A stretch of 64,000 nt of DNA from Chloroflexota bacterium (GCA_005880695.1 VBGR01000033.1:38428-102427); one strand, 5' to 3'; positions 1-8,222 are shown, counted from the first letter of the stretch. Numbers and translations: made by a program. The notes: generated by a model from the sequence alone, not told the origin.

Positions 1-472
<472 letters not shown>

Positions 473-476
<4 letters not shown>

Positions 477-1417
477 AGTTCGCCGTAGTCGGGGCGGGTG
501 CAATCGGCGCCTACCTGGGAGCGCACCTGGCCCGGAGTGGGGAGGAGGTGGTGCTCATCGCCCGGGGCCCGCACCTGTCCGCCATGCGGGAGCGCGGGGT
601 TCGAGTCGAGAGCGCCGAGGAGGTCTTCGTCGCGCACCCCGAGTGCACCGACGACGTGACCGCCATCAGCGACGCGGACGTGGTGTTCCTGACGGTCAAA
701 GCGCACGCGCTGCCGGGCCTGGCGCCGGCGGTGGGCGCCGCTTTGAAGCCGGCCGCGGCGGTGCTGCCGGCGCAGAACGGCATCCCCTTCTGGTACGGGG
801 AGCGCCTTGACTCGGTCGACCCGGGTGGGGTGATCGCGCGCAGCCTGCCGGCCCGATCCGTGATCGGCTGCATCGCCTACCCGGCGGCCGTGATCTCGGA
901 GCCGGGCGTCGTCCAGCACCAGGAAGGCAAGCGCTTCACGATCGGCGAGCCTGACGGCTCTCGCAGCGAGCGCTGCCAGGCGATCGCGCGGGCGCTGGTC
1001 AAGGCCGGTCTCAAATGCCCGATCAGCTCTCATATTCGGGACGAGATCTGGCTCAAGCTCCTCGGCAACGCGACGGTTAACCCCGTCAGCGCACTCAGCC
1101 GGGCTCCGCTGGACCGGTTGCTGGAAGCGCCGGAGACCCGCGACCTGGTTCGCGAGATGATGCTCGAGGTCGAGGCGGTAGCTCGCGCCATGGGAGCTTC
1201 GATCGAGGTGGGCGTCGAAAAGCGCCTCCAGGGCATTGCCGGCGTAGGCGCGCACAAGACCTCGATGTTGCAGGACGTGGAGGCCGGGCGGCCTCTGGAG
1301 GTGGACGCCCTGCTGGGCTCGGTGGTCGAGCTGGCCGGGCGGCACTCGGTTGCGGTCCCGAACCTGCGCGTGATCTACGCCCTGGCCAAGCTGCTCGACC
1401 AGGCCAAATCCGCCTAA
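473..1417 (+). CDS. 2-dehydropantoate 2-reductase family protein (PanE/ApbA)
   Basis: This 314-residue protein matches ketopantoate reductase in length and layout. The N-terminal Rossmann fold has VVGAGAIGAYLG (a GxGxxG NADP-binding motif) at residues 5-16. The C-terminal helical domain contains IRDEIWLKLLGNATVNPVSAL near residue 190, with the catalytic lysine and the conserved Asn and Ser. Family members reduce ketopantoate to pantoate for CoA synthesis, but many paralogs act on other 2-oxo acids. Because this gene sits between an acyl-CoA ligase and an acyl-CoA dehydrogenase rather than with panB or panC, its substrate is left open. The start is TTG, overlapping the upstream TGA by four bases. 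Confidence 0.85.
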
Positions 1418-1427
1418 CGTTTTCAGG

Positions 1428-1457
1428 TTGACGCAGCGCGGCAAACCGGCGTAGTCT
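1428..1457 (+). promoter_or_regulatory. Sigma70-like promoter for the acyl-CoA dehydrogenase gene
   Basis: TTGACG at 1428-1433 and TAGTCT at 1452-1457 are separated by 18 bases in the gap after the reductase gene. An AAGGAG ribosome site lies at 1507-1512, six bases before the ATG at 1519. The assignment rests on sequence match only. Confidence 0.5.
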
Positions 1458-1473
1458 GCTCACAAGTAGAACG

Positions 1474-1487
1474 GTACGTACGCGTAC
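1474..1487. promoter_or_regulatory. Overlapping palindromes, candidate TetR operator
   Basis: GTACGTAC (1474-1481) and GTACGCGTAC (1478-1487) are both perfect palindromes. They lie just downstream of the predicted -10, where a bound repressor would block transcription. The TetR gene that follows the dehydrogenase is the obvious candidate regulator. This is an inference from position and symmetry. Confidence 0.4.
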
Positions 1488-1518
1488 TGATTCAAGCCAG
1501 CGCAAGAAGGAGCAACGA

Positions 1519-2712
1519 ATGCTTTCGTTCCAGCTCACCGACGAGCAGCGGGAGATCCGCGACTGGGTCCACGACTTCGCGGAGCGCGAGATCCGGCCGG
1601 TCGCGCCGGAGTACGACGAGACCGAGGAATTTCCTTGGGACGTGATCAAGAAGGCGGCCAAGGTCGGCCTCTACTCAGTCGACTTCATCCAGCAGACATA
1701 CGCCGATGAGACCGGCCTCATGCCGGCGCTGGTCGCAGAGGAGCTCTCCTGGGGTTGCGCGGGCATCGCGCTCGCTCTGACCGGGACGCAGCTGCCGGTG
1801 GCGGCGATCTTCGGCCAGGGCACCCCGGAGCAGATCGCGACCTGGATCCCGGCCTGTTACGGCAGTCCGGAAAACCCGAAGGTGGGTGCTTTTGCCGTCA
1901 CCGAGCCGGAAGCGGGGTCGGACGTGTCCTCGATGAAGACCCGCGCAATCCGGAACAACGGCGACTGGGTCTTGAACGGCCAGAAGATCTTCATCACGAA
2001 CGGCGGGATCGCCGACGTCCACGTCGTGGTGGCAGCCGTCGAACCGGAGCTTGGCAGCCGGGGCCAGGCCAGCTTTGTGATCCCGCCCGGCACCAAGGGC
2101 CTGACCCAGGGCAAGAAGGAGAAGAAGATGGGCATCCGGGCCTCCCACACGGCGGAGGTTCTGCTTGACGACGTCAGAGTGCCGGCCGACTGCCTGCTCG
2201 GCGGCCAGGAGCGCCTCGACGCCAAGCTGGCGAAGGCTCGCTCGGGCGAGCACAGCCGCTCCTCGGTCGCGCTCAAGACCTTTGAGATGACCCGGCCGGT
2301 GGTAGGCGCCTCGGCGCTGGGCATCGCCCGCGCCGCCCTCGAGTTCTCGCTCAAGTACGCCAAAGAGCGCAAACAGTTCGGCAAGGCGATCATCGACAAC
2401 GAGGCGATCGCGTTCAAGCTGGCCGATATGGCGGTCGAGATCGAGGCCGCCCGGCTCCTGGTCTGGCACGCGCTCTGGATGAGCCGCAACGGTGGCGAGT
2501 TCAAGAAGGCCGAGGGCTCCATGGCCAAGCTCAAGTGCGGCGAGGTGGCCGTCAGGGTCACCGAGGAAGCGATCCAGATCTGCGGCGGCTACGGCTACGT
2601 CCGGGAGTTCCCGGTCGAGAAGTGGCACCGCGACTCCAAGATCTACACGCTCTTCGAGGGCACTTCAGAGATCCAGCGGCTGGTCATCTCCCGCGCCCTG
2701 GCGGCCGGCTGA
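1519..2712 (+). CDS. Acyl-CoA dehydrogenase
   Basis: This is a 397-residue FAD-dependent acyl-CoA dehydrogenase, which introduces the alpha-beta double bond of an acyl-CoA and passes electrons to an electron-transfer flavoprotein. Conserved stretches are FAVTEPEAGSDVSSMKTRA (the FAD/substrate loop) near residue 130, GIRASHTAEVLLDDVRVP, YAKERKQFGKAI, and the C-terminal QICGGYGYVREFPVEKWHRD followed by YTLFEGTSEIQR. The Glu in the last motif is the usual catalytic base position. Length is normal for the family. Chain-length preference cannot be judged. It has its own predicted promoter with a palindromic site, and a TetR regulator follows only 14 bases after its stop. Confidence 0.93.
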   Translation: MLSFQLTDEQREIRDWVHDFAEREIRPVAPEYDETEEFPWDVIKKAAKVGLYSVDFIQQTYADETGLMPALVAEELSWGCAGIALALTGTQLPVAAIFGQGTPEQIATWIPACYGSPENPKVGAFAVTEPEAGSDVSSMKTRAIRNNGDWVLNGQKIFITNGGIADVHVVVAAVEPELGSRGQASFVIPPGTKGLTQGKKEKKMGIRASHTAEVLLDDVRVPADCLLGGQERLDAKLAKARSGEHSRSSVALKTFEMTRPVVGASALGIARAALEFSLKYAKERKQFGKAIIDNEAIAFKLADMAVEIEAARLLVWHALWMSRNGGEFKKAEGSMAKLKCGEVAVRVTEEAIQICGGYGYVREFPVEKWHRDSKIYTLFEGTSEIQRLVISRALAAG

Positions 2713-2726
2713 TCGGCTCCCCCGCG

Positions 2727-3320
2727 GTGGCAGTCAGCACCCGGCGCCGGGAGGAGCGCAGGGAGGCACGGCTGGGCCGGCTCCTGGGCGCGGCGCTCGA
2801 AATCCTGGCCGACCGCGGCTACTACGAGACGTCCGTCGACCAGGTCGTGGCTTCGGCCCGAACCTCCAAGACGGCCTTCTACGAGTTCTTCGATTCGAAG
2901 GAGGACTGCGTCCGTGAGCTGCTGGCCCGCGAAGGCGGCGCCCTGATCCACGAGGTGACGTCGGAGGCCGCGCAGGGCGCCGGCCACCGCGATCGCCTGC
3001 GCCGAGGCATCCGCGCTTTCGTCCACTCCTGCGCGGAGCGGCGCACGCTGGCCCGAGTTCTGGTCGTGGAGTCGGTCGGCGTCAGCCCCCGGATCGAGGA
3101 GGTCCGGCACACTCTGCAAGGCCGCTTCGCGGCGGTTGTCGAAGAGGAGGTCCGGCGGGCGGCCCAGGACGGCGATGAGCTCTACGCGGCGGTCGACCCG
3201 GTGGTGTTCGGGCGGGCAGTGGTTGGGGCGGTCTCCGAAGCGACCGGGCATTTCCTGGCCCAGCCGCAAGCCGATCCGGAGGCGCTCGCCGCCAGCCTCT
3301 GCCGGATCTTCGCGCCCTAG
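2727..3320 (+). CDS. TetR/AcrR family transcriptional regulator
   Basis: The GTG at 2727 is chosen because the family starts with a basic stretch (here STRRREERREARLGRLL) directly before the HTH. The longer open frame upstream overlaps the dehydrogenase and has no family similarity. The protein has 197 residues. The HTH region reads LEILADRGYYETSVDQVV, then TSKTAFYEFFDSKEDCV, the typical recognition helix and following helix of TetR repressors. The C-terminal half is a variable ligand-binding domain. Its position right behind the acyl-CoA dehydrogenase suggests it senses an acyl-CoA or a related metabolite and controls this small operon. The ligand is unknown. Confidence 0.88.
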   Translation: MAVSTRRREERREARLGRLLGAALEILADRGYYETSVDQVVASARTSKTAFYEFFDSKEDCVRELLAREGGALIHEVTSEAAQGAGHRDRLRRGIRAFVHSCAERRTLARVLVVESVGVSPRIEEVRHTLQGRFAAVVEEEVRRAAQDGDELYAAVDPVVFGRAVVGAVSEATGHFLAQPQADPEALAASLCRIFAP

Positions 3321-3361
3321 CGGACTGCACTGCCATTGAAGTGGGGAAGGACCCGCCCAGG

Positions 3362-3390
3362 TTGACAAGCGAACATGCGTTCGCTATTCT
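3362..3390 (+). promoter_or_regulatory. SOS promoter: LexA box inside a strong -35/-10 pair
   Basis: TTGACA (3362-3367) and TATTCT (3385-3390) are 17 bases apart. The spacer holds CGAACATGCGTTCG (3370-3383), an exact match to the Gram-positive/actinobacterial LexA consensus CGAAC-N4-GTTCG. The symmetry extends to AGCGAAC and GTTCGCT (3368-3385). The downstream ATG at 3401 is ten bases from the -10, so the transcript is probably leaderless or nearly so. Confidence 0.85.
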
Positions 3391-3400
3391 TATCGCCAGC

Positions 3401-3787
3401 ATGCGCACCCTGGCCACTCAGGTCCGACTCCGGCGGTTGCTCCGCGCTTACGGAGCTGAAGCCGATCGGCTCCTGGCCGATCCGATCGGGGCTCCGTTCG
3501 CGCGCCGCAAGCTGGCCGAGCTCGCGGCGGCGGTCCGAGAGGCCTGGGTTGAGGATTCGACGACGGTCGCCATCCCGTCCGTCCGGCGCCACGTGAACCG
3601 GGCTTTGGCGGCGGTTGACGCCTCGATCGCGGCCCTGGAGCGGCCCTCGGCGGATCCCCGGCGGCTGGCCGGCGAGCTCCAGGAGGCCGCGCTGCCGCTG
3701 ATCCTCATGCTGCGCTCGCTCGAAGAGGTACCCGAACGGCAGCTCCTCGACTGGATCGGAGCGGCGCACCTGGCCAGGACGGCCTAG
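3401..3787 (+). CDS. SOS-regulated hypothetical protein
   Basis: No family was recognised. The product has 128 residues and looks all-helical, rich in Ala, Arg, Leu and Glu. It has a basic first helix (RLRRLLR), no cysteines, no membrane segment and no signal peptide. The ATG at 3401 is preferred over an in-frame start at 3341, because the predicted promoter and LexA box lie between the two and transcription would begin around 3397. The gene stands alone between the TetR gene and a cyclic-nucleotide-binding protein. Direct LexA control suggests a role in the DNA-damage response or damage-linked cell-cycle control. That is inferred from the promoter only. Confidence 0.75.
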   Translation: MRTLATQVRLRRLLRAYGAEADRLLADPIGAPFARRKLAELAAAVREAWVEDSTTVAIPSVRRHVNRALAAVDASIAALERPSADPRRLAGELQEAALPLILMLRSLEEVPERQLLDWIGAAHLARTA

Positions 3788-3820
3788 CCCGGCCCCGGCT
3801 CCCGATTTAGAATTCGGGCG

Positions 3821-4213
3821 ATGGACCTCCAGCCTCTGAAGCTGTTCGAGGGGTACTCCGACAAGGAGCTCCGGAACATGGCCAAGTCCATGAAAGAGGT
3901 CCGCCACAACGCCGGCACCGAGATCATGGTCAAAGGCGGCAGTGGCGTCGGCTTCATGATCATCCTGGAGGGCAATGCCGAAGTCCACACGCCCGACGGC
4001 CGAATCCGCGAGCTGGGGCCCTTCGACCACTTCGGCGAGATGGCGCTGCTCGACCACGAACGGCGCTCGGCGACCGTCATCGCCAAAACCGACCTCCGGC
4101 TGGCGGCCGTCCCGGAATGGAGCTTCGAGGACTTCCTGAAGGAGCACCCGGACATCTCGATCCGGCTCCTCAAGACGCTCAGCCGCCGGCTCCGCGAAGC
4201 CGAAGCCACCTAA
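3821..4213 (+). CDS. Single-domain cyclic nucleotide-binding protein
   Basis: The 130 residues form one cNMP-binding (CAP_ED) beta-barrel. The key motif is FGEMALLDHERRSATV near residues 69-84, which corresponds to the phosphate-binding cassette with its Glu and Arg. There is no HTH, so this is not a CRP-type transcription factor. It may act as a small sensor or partner subunit. A TAGAAT at 3808-3813, seven bases before the ATG, suggests a nearly leaderless transcript. Which nucleotide it binds, if any, cannot be told from the sequence. Confidence 0.8.
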   Translation: MDLQPLKLFEGYSDKELRNMAKSMKEVRHNAGTEIMVKGGSGVGFMIILEGNAEVHTPDGRIRELGPFDHFGEMALLDHERRSATVIAKTDLRLAAVPEWSFEDFLKEHPDISIRLLKTLSRRLREAEAT

Positions 4214-4348
4214 ACGCTGGCAGGCAACCGAGGCCGCCTCGCCTCCCCCGTGAGATCGATGATTGCTAGAACAGTCATTATCGATAGCGATTTGCGAGCG
4301 CTAGTGGGGCTTCGGCCCCTCCACAAGACCCTCCTCCCCTGGTTCGTT
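4214..4348. other. Intergenic region with a short UUCG-type hairpin
   Basis: This 135-base gap between two convergent genes is less GC-rich than its surroundings. It contains GGGGC-TTCG-GCCCC at 4306-4319, without a clear U-tract on either strand. It may help terminate the convergent transcripts. No gene was seen here. Confidence 0.3.
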
Positions 4349-4567
4349 TCAACCGAGGATGCGCTGGACGTCGGTTGAGCTGATGCGACCCTCGGCGGCA
4401 ACTTTCCCGTGCCGGAGGACGACAGGGACCCGGAAGTCGTAGAGGCGGAGCAGCTCGGCATCGGCATCGACATCGAGCGGCACGACCTCCACGCCGGCGG
4501 CCTCGAGGGTGGCCTGGGCCTGATCGCAGAGGTGGCAGCCCTTGCGCGTCACCAGCTCAACCCGCAA
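4349..4567 (-). CDS. Glutaredoxin-like thioredoxin-fold protein
   Basis: This small protein has 72 residues with a thioredoxin fold. It begins MRVELVTRKGCHLCDQA, which places a CHLC redox motif at the N-terminal end of helix 1. VPLDVDAD and the cis-Pro region FRVPVVLRHGKVAAEGR follow. It belongs to the DUF836/glutaredoxin-2-like group found beside many bacterial housekeeping genes. It probably carries out thiol-disulfide exchange in the cytoplasm. The partner is unknown. It is the gene downstream of the LysM gene on the same strand and may share its transcript. Confidence 0.8.
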   Translation of the reverse strand: MRVELVTRKGCHLCDQAQATLEAAGVEVVPLDVDADAELLRLYDFRVPVVLRHGKVAAEGRISSTDVQRILG

Positions 4568-4595
4568 AGCCAGGCAGAGCCTAGCGTGTAAATGG

Positions 4596-4913
4596 CTAGC
4601 GGCTTGGAATCTCGAGGGTCTGCCCCACCTCGATCAAGGGCGAGCGAAGATGGTTCGCCTGCTCGATGTCCCAGATCTTCGCGCGCACGTCCGAGCCCGG
4701 GTAGCGCGCCGCGGAGATCGACCAGAGCGTGTCTCCGGGCTGCACCGTGACCGCCTCGTAGGACGCCGGCGCCTGGCCTTCCGCCGCGCGGGCCAGGCCC
4801 AGCGAGAGCACCACAGCGGCGCCCAGCACGAGGCCGGTTCGGGCAAGCCGCCCGGGCCAGGGGCTGCGTGGTCGCAGACGCCGGTATGACCAAACATCTC
4901 GAGCGGCGTACAT
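4596..4913 (-). CDS. LysM-domain SOS protein, YneA/DivS-like cell-division inhibitor
   Basis: The product has 105 residues. A basic N-terminus is followed by one membrane segment (about 25-42) and a single extracytoplasmic LysM domain (about 53-103) containing YEAVTVQPGDTLWSIS. It is divergent from lexA and has its own LexA box. This architecture and position match Bacillus YneA and actinobacterial Rv2719c/DivS, SOS-induced proteins that pause septation while DNA is repaired. The similarity is in layout and context. Direct sequence identity to those proteins could not be measured here. The ATG lies ten bases from the predicted -10, so the mRNA is likely leaderless. Confidence 0.82.
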   Translation of the reverse strand: MYAARDVWSYRRLRPRSPWPGRLARTGLVLGAAVVLSLGLARAAEGQAPASYEAVTVQPGDTLWSISAARYPGSDVRAKIWDIEQANHLRSPLIEVGQTLEIPSR

Positions 4914-4923
4914 TTGTTCGCGA

Positions 4924-4953
4924 AGTATAGGGCGAACATGCGTTCGCCGTCAA
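4924..4953 (-). promoter_or_regulatory. SOS promoter of the LysM gene with LexA box
   Basis: Read on the - strand, TTGACG (4953-4948) and TATACT (4929-4924) are 18 bases apart. The spacer contains the perfect box CGAAC-GCAT-GTTCG (4933-4946), with arms extended to GGCGAAC and GTTCGCC. The layout is the same as in front of the unknown gene at 3401. Confidence 0.85.
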
Positions 4954-5074
4954 CTTCTGCGGCCGGCGCAGGACCTGACGGGGTACCCTTCACACGAAAG
5001 AAATTCGGTGGGCCTTTTTGGGTCTGACTCTGACGAAGGACGACCCCACCCACGCCGTCGTAATTCGCGGTCTC

Positions 5075-5114
5075 CGAACAAAAGTTTGCACTCCTCAGCG
5101 GGAGGTGCTAGCAT
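5075..5114 (+). promoter_or_regulatory. lexA promoter with LexA box (autoregulation)
   Basis: CGAAC-AAAA-GTTTG at 5075-5088 differs from the LexA consensus at one base. It overlaps a -35-like TTTGCA (5085-5090). An extended -10, TGCTAGCAT (TAGCAT at 5109-5114), follows after 18 bases. The weaker box is consistent with partial self-repression. The rest of 4954-5074 shows no further signal. Confidence 0.7.
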
Positions 5115-5141
5115 CGGCTTCCGGCACGGGGACCGTCTCTG

Positions 5142-5148
5142 AAAGGAG
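5142..5148 (+). promoter_or_regulatory. lexA ribosome-binding site
   Basis: AAAGGAG lies five bases before the ATG at 5154. An alternative in-frame GTG at 5148 overlaps this site and is therefore unlikely to be the start. Confidence 0.75.
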
Positions 5149-5153
5149 TGCAG

Positions 5154-5771
5154 ATGACCGAAGATTTGAGCGAACGCCAGGGCAAGATTCTTGACTACAT
5201 CCGCCATGTGACCAGGGTTCGCAACTACCCGCCGAGCGTCCGCGAGATCGGCGAGGCAGTCGGCCTTTCCTCCAGCTCGACAGTGCACAACCACCTGAAC
5301 CAGCTCGAGCGCAAAGGCCTCATCCACCGCGACGCCAGCAAGTCGCGCACCGTTCAGCTGGTCCAGGACCAGCCGATCGATGAGAAGCGGCGGAATGCCG
5401 TCGCGGTGCCGCTGGTCGGCCACGTGGCGGCCGGCCAGCCCATCCTCGCCGAGCAGAACATCGAGGACCACCTCCTCCTCTCCCCTGACATCGCGCAAGA
5501 GGGCTGGTTCCTGGTCAAGGTCCGCGGTGATTCCATGATCAACGCCGGCATCCTGGATGGCGATCTCGTTCTGGTCCGCCCCCGCCAGGAGGCACCCAAC
5601 GGGACCATCGTCGTGGCGCTGGTCGACCAGGACGAGGCCACCGTCAAGCGGCTCCACCGGACGAATGGAAAGGTCGAGCTGCTCGCCGAGAACCCGGCTT
5701 ACAAGCCGATCGTCAGCGACCAGGTCTCACTGGTCGGCGACGTTAAGGCCGTCATCCGGATCCTTAACTAA
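5154..5771 (+). CDS. lexA: SOS repressor LexA
   Basis: LexA represses DNA-damage genes and cleaves itself when bound to RecA filaments. The 205 residues show an N-terminal winged HTH (about 1-65, with YPPSVREIGEAVGLSSSSTV). The Ala93-Gly94 cleavage bond lies in GHVAAGQP. The catalytic dyad is Ser127 (RGDSMINAG) and Lys165 (EATVKRL). Length is typical. Exact CGAAC-N4-GTTCG boxes in this window fit the Gram-positive type of LexA recognition helix. Its 3' end overlaps the end of hflX by eight bases, tail to tail. Confidence 0.97.
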   Translation: MTEDLSERQGKILDYIRHVTRVRNYPPSVREIGEAVGLSSSSTVHNHLNQLERKGLIHRDASKSRTVQLVQDQPIDEKRRNAVAVPLVGHVAAGQPILAEQNIEDHLLLSPDIAQEGWFLVKVRGDSMINAGILDGDLVLVRPRQEAPNGTIVVALVDQDEATVKRLHRTNGKVELLAENPAYKPIVSDQVSLVGDVKAVIRILN

Positions 5772-7050
5772 TGCGCGGCTGAGCCGAGTACCCCTCGAAC
5801 CTGTGGAGTGCGCGCCGCGGCACCCAGCCCCAGGCTTGCGTGCCCGCGGCAACGTACTCAGTTCGCTCCAGGCCGCCCACCTGGCGGAGGTCGTTGAGGA
5901 CCTGCTCGCGGCCGTAGGGCACCAGGAGGTGGACCTGCACCACGTCCTGGCGGCTCACCTGGTCCAGGGCCGCCAACAGGTCTGACTCACCCGTGCGCGC
6001 TCGAGCCGAGATCGGAACCGCCGCCGGGTAGCGATCGCGGATCGCCTGAATCGCTCGCCGGCGGGTCGCCGGGCCCAGCAGGTCGACCTTGTTGAGAGCC
6101 ACGACGCGCGGCTTGTCTGCCGCGTCGAGCTGGCCGAGGACCTGCTCCACAGTCGCCGCCTGCTGCTCGGCCGCGGGGTCGCCGAGGTCGAGGACCTGGA
6201 GCACCACGTCGGCATAGGTGACCTCCTCGAGGGTCGCCCTGAAGGCAGCCACGACGTCGGTTGGGAGCTTCTGGATGAAGCCGACGGTGTCGGTCAGCAG
6301 GAGCTCGCGCCCGGACGGGAGTCGCAGGCGGCGCGTCGTCGGGTCGAGCGTGGCGAAGAGCCGGTTTTCAGCGCGCACGCCGGCATTGGTGAGCCCGTTG
6401 AGCAAGGTCGACTTGCCGGCGTTCGTGTAGCCGACGATGGCCACCGTCTGCAGCTCTGAGCGGTGGCGTCCGGCCCGCTGCTGCTGGCGCTGGCGCTGGA
6501 CGTCGGCGATCTCCTTTTCGAGGTCTTTCAGCCGGCGGCGGATGCGCCGGCGTTCGACCTCGATCTGCTGCTCACCAGGACCGCCGCGGGTGCCGATCCC
6601 GCCTCCCTGCCGGTGGTAGTCCCAGGCGCCGATCAGGCGCGGCAGCAGGTGATGGAGCTGAGCCGTCTCGACCTGCAGGCGGCCTTCGCGGGTCCTGGCC
6701 TGCTGAGCGAAGATGTCGAGAATCAGCTCGGTGCGGTCGACGACCCGGGTCTTCAGCTCGCGCTCCAGGTTGCGCTGCTGGCGCGGGCTCAGATCCTCAT
6801 TGCAGATCAGGAGGTCGTACTCGCCGCCGAGGCGAAGCTCACGCAGCTCGTCGACCTTGCCCCGGCCGACATAAAGGGCAGGGTCGATCTCGGGACGGCG
6901 CTGGATGTCGAACCCGACCACCTCGCCGCCGGCGGTGCGCGTCAGGTCACGGAGCTCGTTCAGCTGCCCCTCGAGCGCCGCCTGCGGCATTCCGGGCAGG
7001 AGCACACCGATCAGGTAAGCCCGCTCCGGGCGGGTCTCCGTTGAGATCAG
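5764..7050 (-). CDS. hflX: GTPase HflX (probable CTG start)
   Basis: HflX is a ribosome-associated GTPase that splits stalled ribosomes under stress. GTPase motifs are clear: G1 IVGYTNAGKSTLLNGL, G3 DTVGFIQKLP, G4 NKVDLL and G5 SARARTGE. The N-terminal HflX domain starts with RAYLIGVLLPG. No ATG, GTG or TTG lies at the expected start. The frame stays open far into dapL, but that extension has no family similarity. A CTG at 7050-7048 overlaps the dapL stop as CTGA and gives a normal 428 residues. The first later canonical start, GTG at 7005, would remove the first beta-strand. Tail-to-tail overlap with lexA. Confidence 0.93.
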   Translation of the reverse strand: MISTETRPERAYLIGVLLPGMPQAALEGQLNELRDLTRTAGGEVVGFDIQRRPEIDPALYVGRGKVDELRELRLGGEYDLLICNEDLSPRQQRNLERELKTRVVDRTELILDIFAQQARTREGRLQVETAQLHHLLPRLIGAWDYHRQGGGIGTRGGPGEQQIEVERRRIRRRLKDLEKEIADVQRQRQQQRAGRHRSELQTVAIVGYTNAGKSTLLNGLTNAGVRAENRLFATLDPTTRRLRLPSGRELLLTDTVGFIQKLPTDVVAAFRATLEEVTYADVVLQVLDLGDPAAEQQAATVEQVLGQLDAADKPRVVALNKVDLLGPATRRRAIQAIRDRYPAAVPISARARTGESDLLAALDQVSRQDVVQVHLLVPYGREQVLNDLRQVGGLERTEYVAAGTQAWGWVPRRALHRFEGYSAQPRIS

Positions 7051-8222
7051 TAGCTCAGCTTCTCCAGGCGGCTCAGAGCCTCGTCGAGGCGGGCATCGGG
7101 TGCGGTCACTGAGAGTCTGAAGTACCCCTCGCCATGCGGCCCGAAACCGACGCCCGGCGTGAGGTTGACGGCGGCCTGGTCGAGCACGTGGGCCGCGAAG
7201 CCGATCGAGTCGTAGCCGGGCGGCACCGGCGCCCAGACGTAGAAGGTGGCACGCGGAGGCCGGATGTCCCAGCCGGTGCGGTTCAGCACCTCCGCCACCT
7301 TCTGGTGGCGCCGGTGGTAGACGGCGTTGGCCGCCTTGGTGTCCTGCTCGCCCCCGCGCAGGGCCTCGACGGACGCCCACTGGACCGCCTGGAAGATCCC
7401 CGAATCGAGATTGGTCTTGAGCTGCCCGACAGCCCGGACCAGCTCGGCGTTGCCGCAGATCCAGCCCAGCCGCCAGCCCGTCATGTTGTAGGTCTTCGAG
7501 ACGGAATGGAACTCGAGGCCCACCTCTATGGCGCCGGGAAATTGGAGCAGGCTCGGCGGCCGGTAGCCCTCGAACGCGATCTCCGAGTAGGGCGCGTCAT
7601 GACAGAGGATGATCCCGTTCTCCCGGCAGAACGCGATCGCCTGCTCGAAGAACGCGTCAGGCGCCGTGGCCGCGGTCGGGTTGTTCGGGTAGTTGAGCCA
7701 GAGCAGCTTGGCGCGGCGGCGAACGTCGGCCGGAACGGCGTCGAGGTCCGGCAGCCAGCCGTTCTCAAGCGTGAGCGGCAACAGGTGGGGTTCGCCCTCG
7801 GCCATGATCGCCCCGGTCGCGTAGGGCGTGTACCCCGGATCGGGGGCCAGCACTACGTCGCCCGGATCCACGAACGCGAAAGGGACGTGGCTGATGCCGT
7901 CTTTCGAGCCCAGGGTCGGCAGCACCTGGCTGTCCGGGTCGAGCGGCACTCCGAAGCGCCCGCGGTACCAGTCCGCGATGGCTTCCCGCAGCTCTCTCAG
8001 CCCGAAGTAGGACGGGTACTGGTGATTGGCCGGGTCGGCCACGGCTTCCTGAGCCGCGCTCACGATGCGCGCAGGAGTGGGCAGGTCCGGATCACCGATG
8101 CCGAGGCTGATGACGTCGATCCCGGCCGCCTTCTTTTCCCGCACCTTGCGGTCGATCTCAGCGAAGAGGTAAGGCGGGATGCGCGACATCCGCTTCGCTG
8201 TCCCGATCGTCGTCTCACCCAT
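7047..8222 (-). CDS. dapL: LL-diaminopimelate aminotransferase (DapL-type)
   Basis: This is a 391-residue fold-type I PLP aminotransferase. The N-terminal block IPPYLFAEIDRKVREKKAAG followed by VISLGIGDPDLPTP is characteristic of DapL-like enzymes. The PLP lysine is Lys243 in HSVSKTYNMTGWRLGW. DapL converts tetrahydrodipicolinate directly to LL-diaminopimelate. asd, dapA and dapB are also in this window and no dapC, dapD, dapE or ddh is seen, so DapL would complete the shortest route to diaminopimelate and lysine. A related aspartate or glutamate aminotransferase cannot be fully excluded. The start overlaps the end of miaA by eight bases. Confidence 0.82.
   Translation of the reverse strand: MGETTIGTAKRMSRIPPYLFAEIDRKVREKKAAGIDVISLGIGDPDLPTPARIVSAAQEAVADPANHQYPSYFGLRELREAIADWYRGRFGVPLDPDSQVLPTLGSKDGISHVPFAFVDPGDVVLAPDPGYTPYATGAIMAEGEPHLLPLTLENGWLPDLDAVPADVRRRAKLLWLNYPNNPTAATAPDAFFEQAIAFCRENGIILCHDAPYSEIAFEGYRPPSLLQFPGAIEVGLEFHSVSKTYNMTGWRLGWICGNAELVRAVGQLKTNLDSGIFQAVQWASVEALRGGEQDTKAANAVYHRRHQKVAEVLNRTGWDIRPPRATFYVWAPVPPGYDSIGFAAHVLDQAAVNLTPGVGFGPHGEGYFRLSVTAPDARLDEALSRLEKLSY

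Noticed and set aside
598..610. GTTCGAGTC, reminiscent of a tRNA T-loop
   Set aside because: It lies inside a coding region with no acceptor or anticodon arms around it. No tRNA gene was found in the window.
3375..3596. Alternative + strand frame starting inside the LexA box
   Set aside because: Its start would lie upstream of the predicted transcription start, and the frame is a shadow of the 3401 gene.
5148..5150. GTG at 5148 as lexA start
   Set aside because: It overlaps the ribosome-binding site that serves ATG 5154.
7051..7380. N-terminal extension of hflX
   Set aside because: It lies in another frame of dapL and has no HflX similarity.
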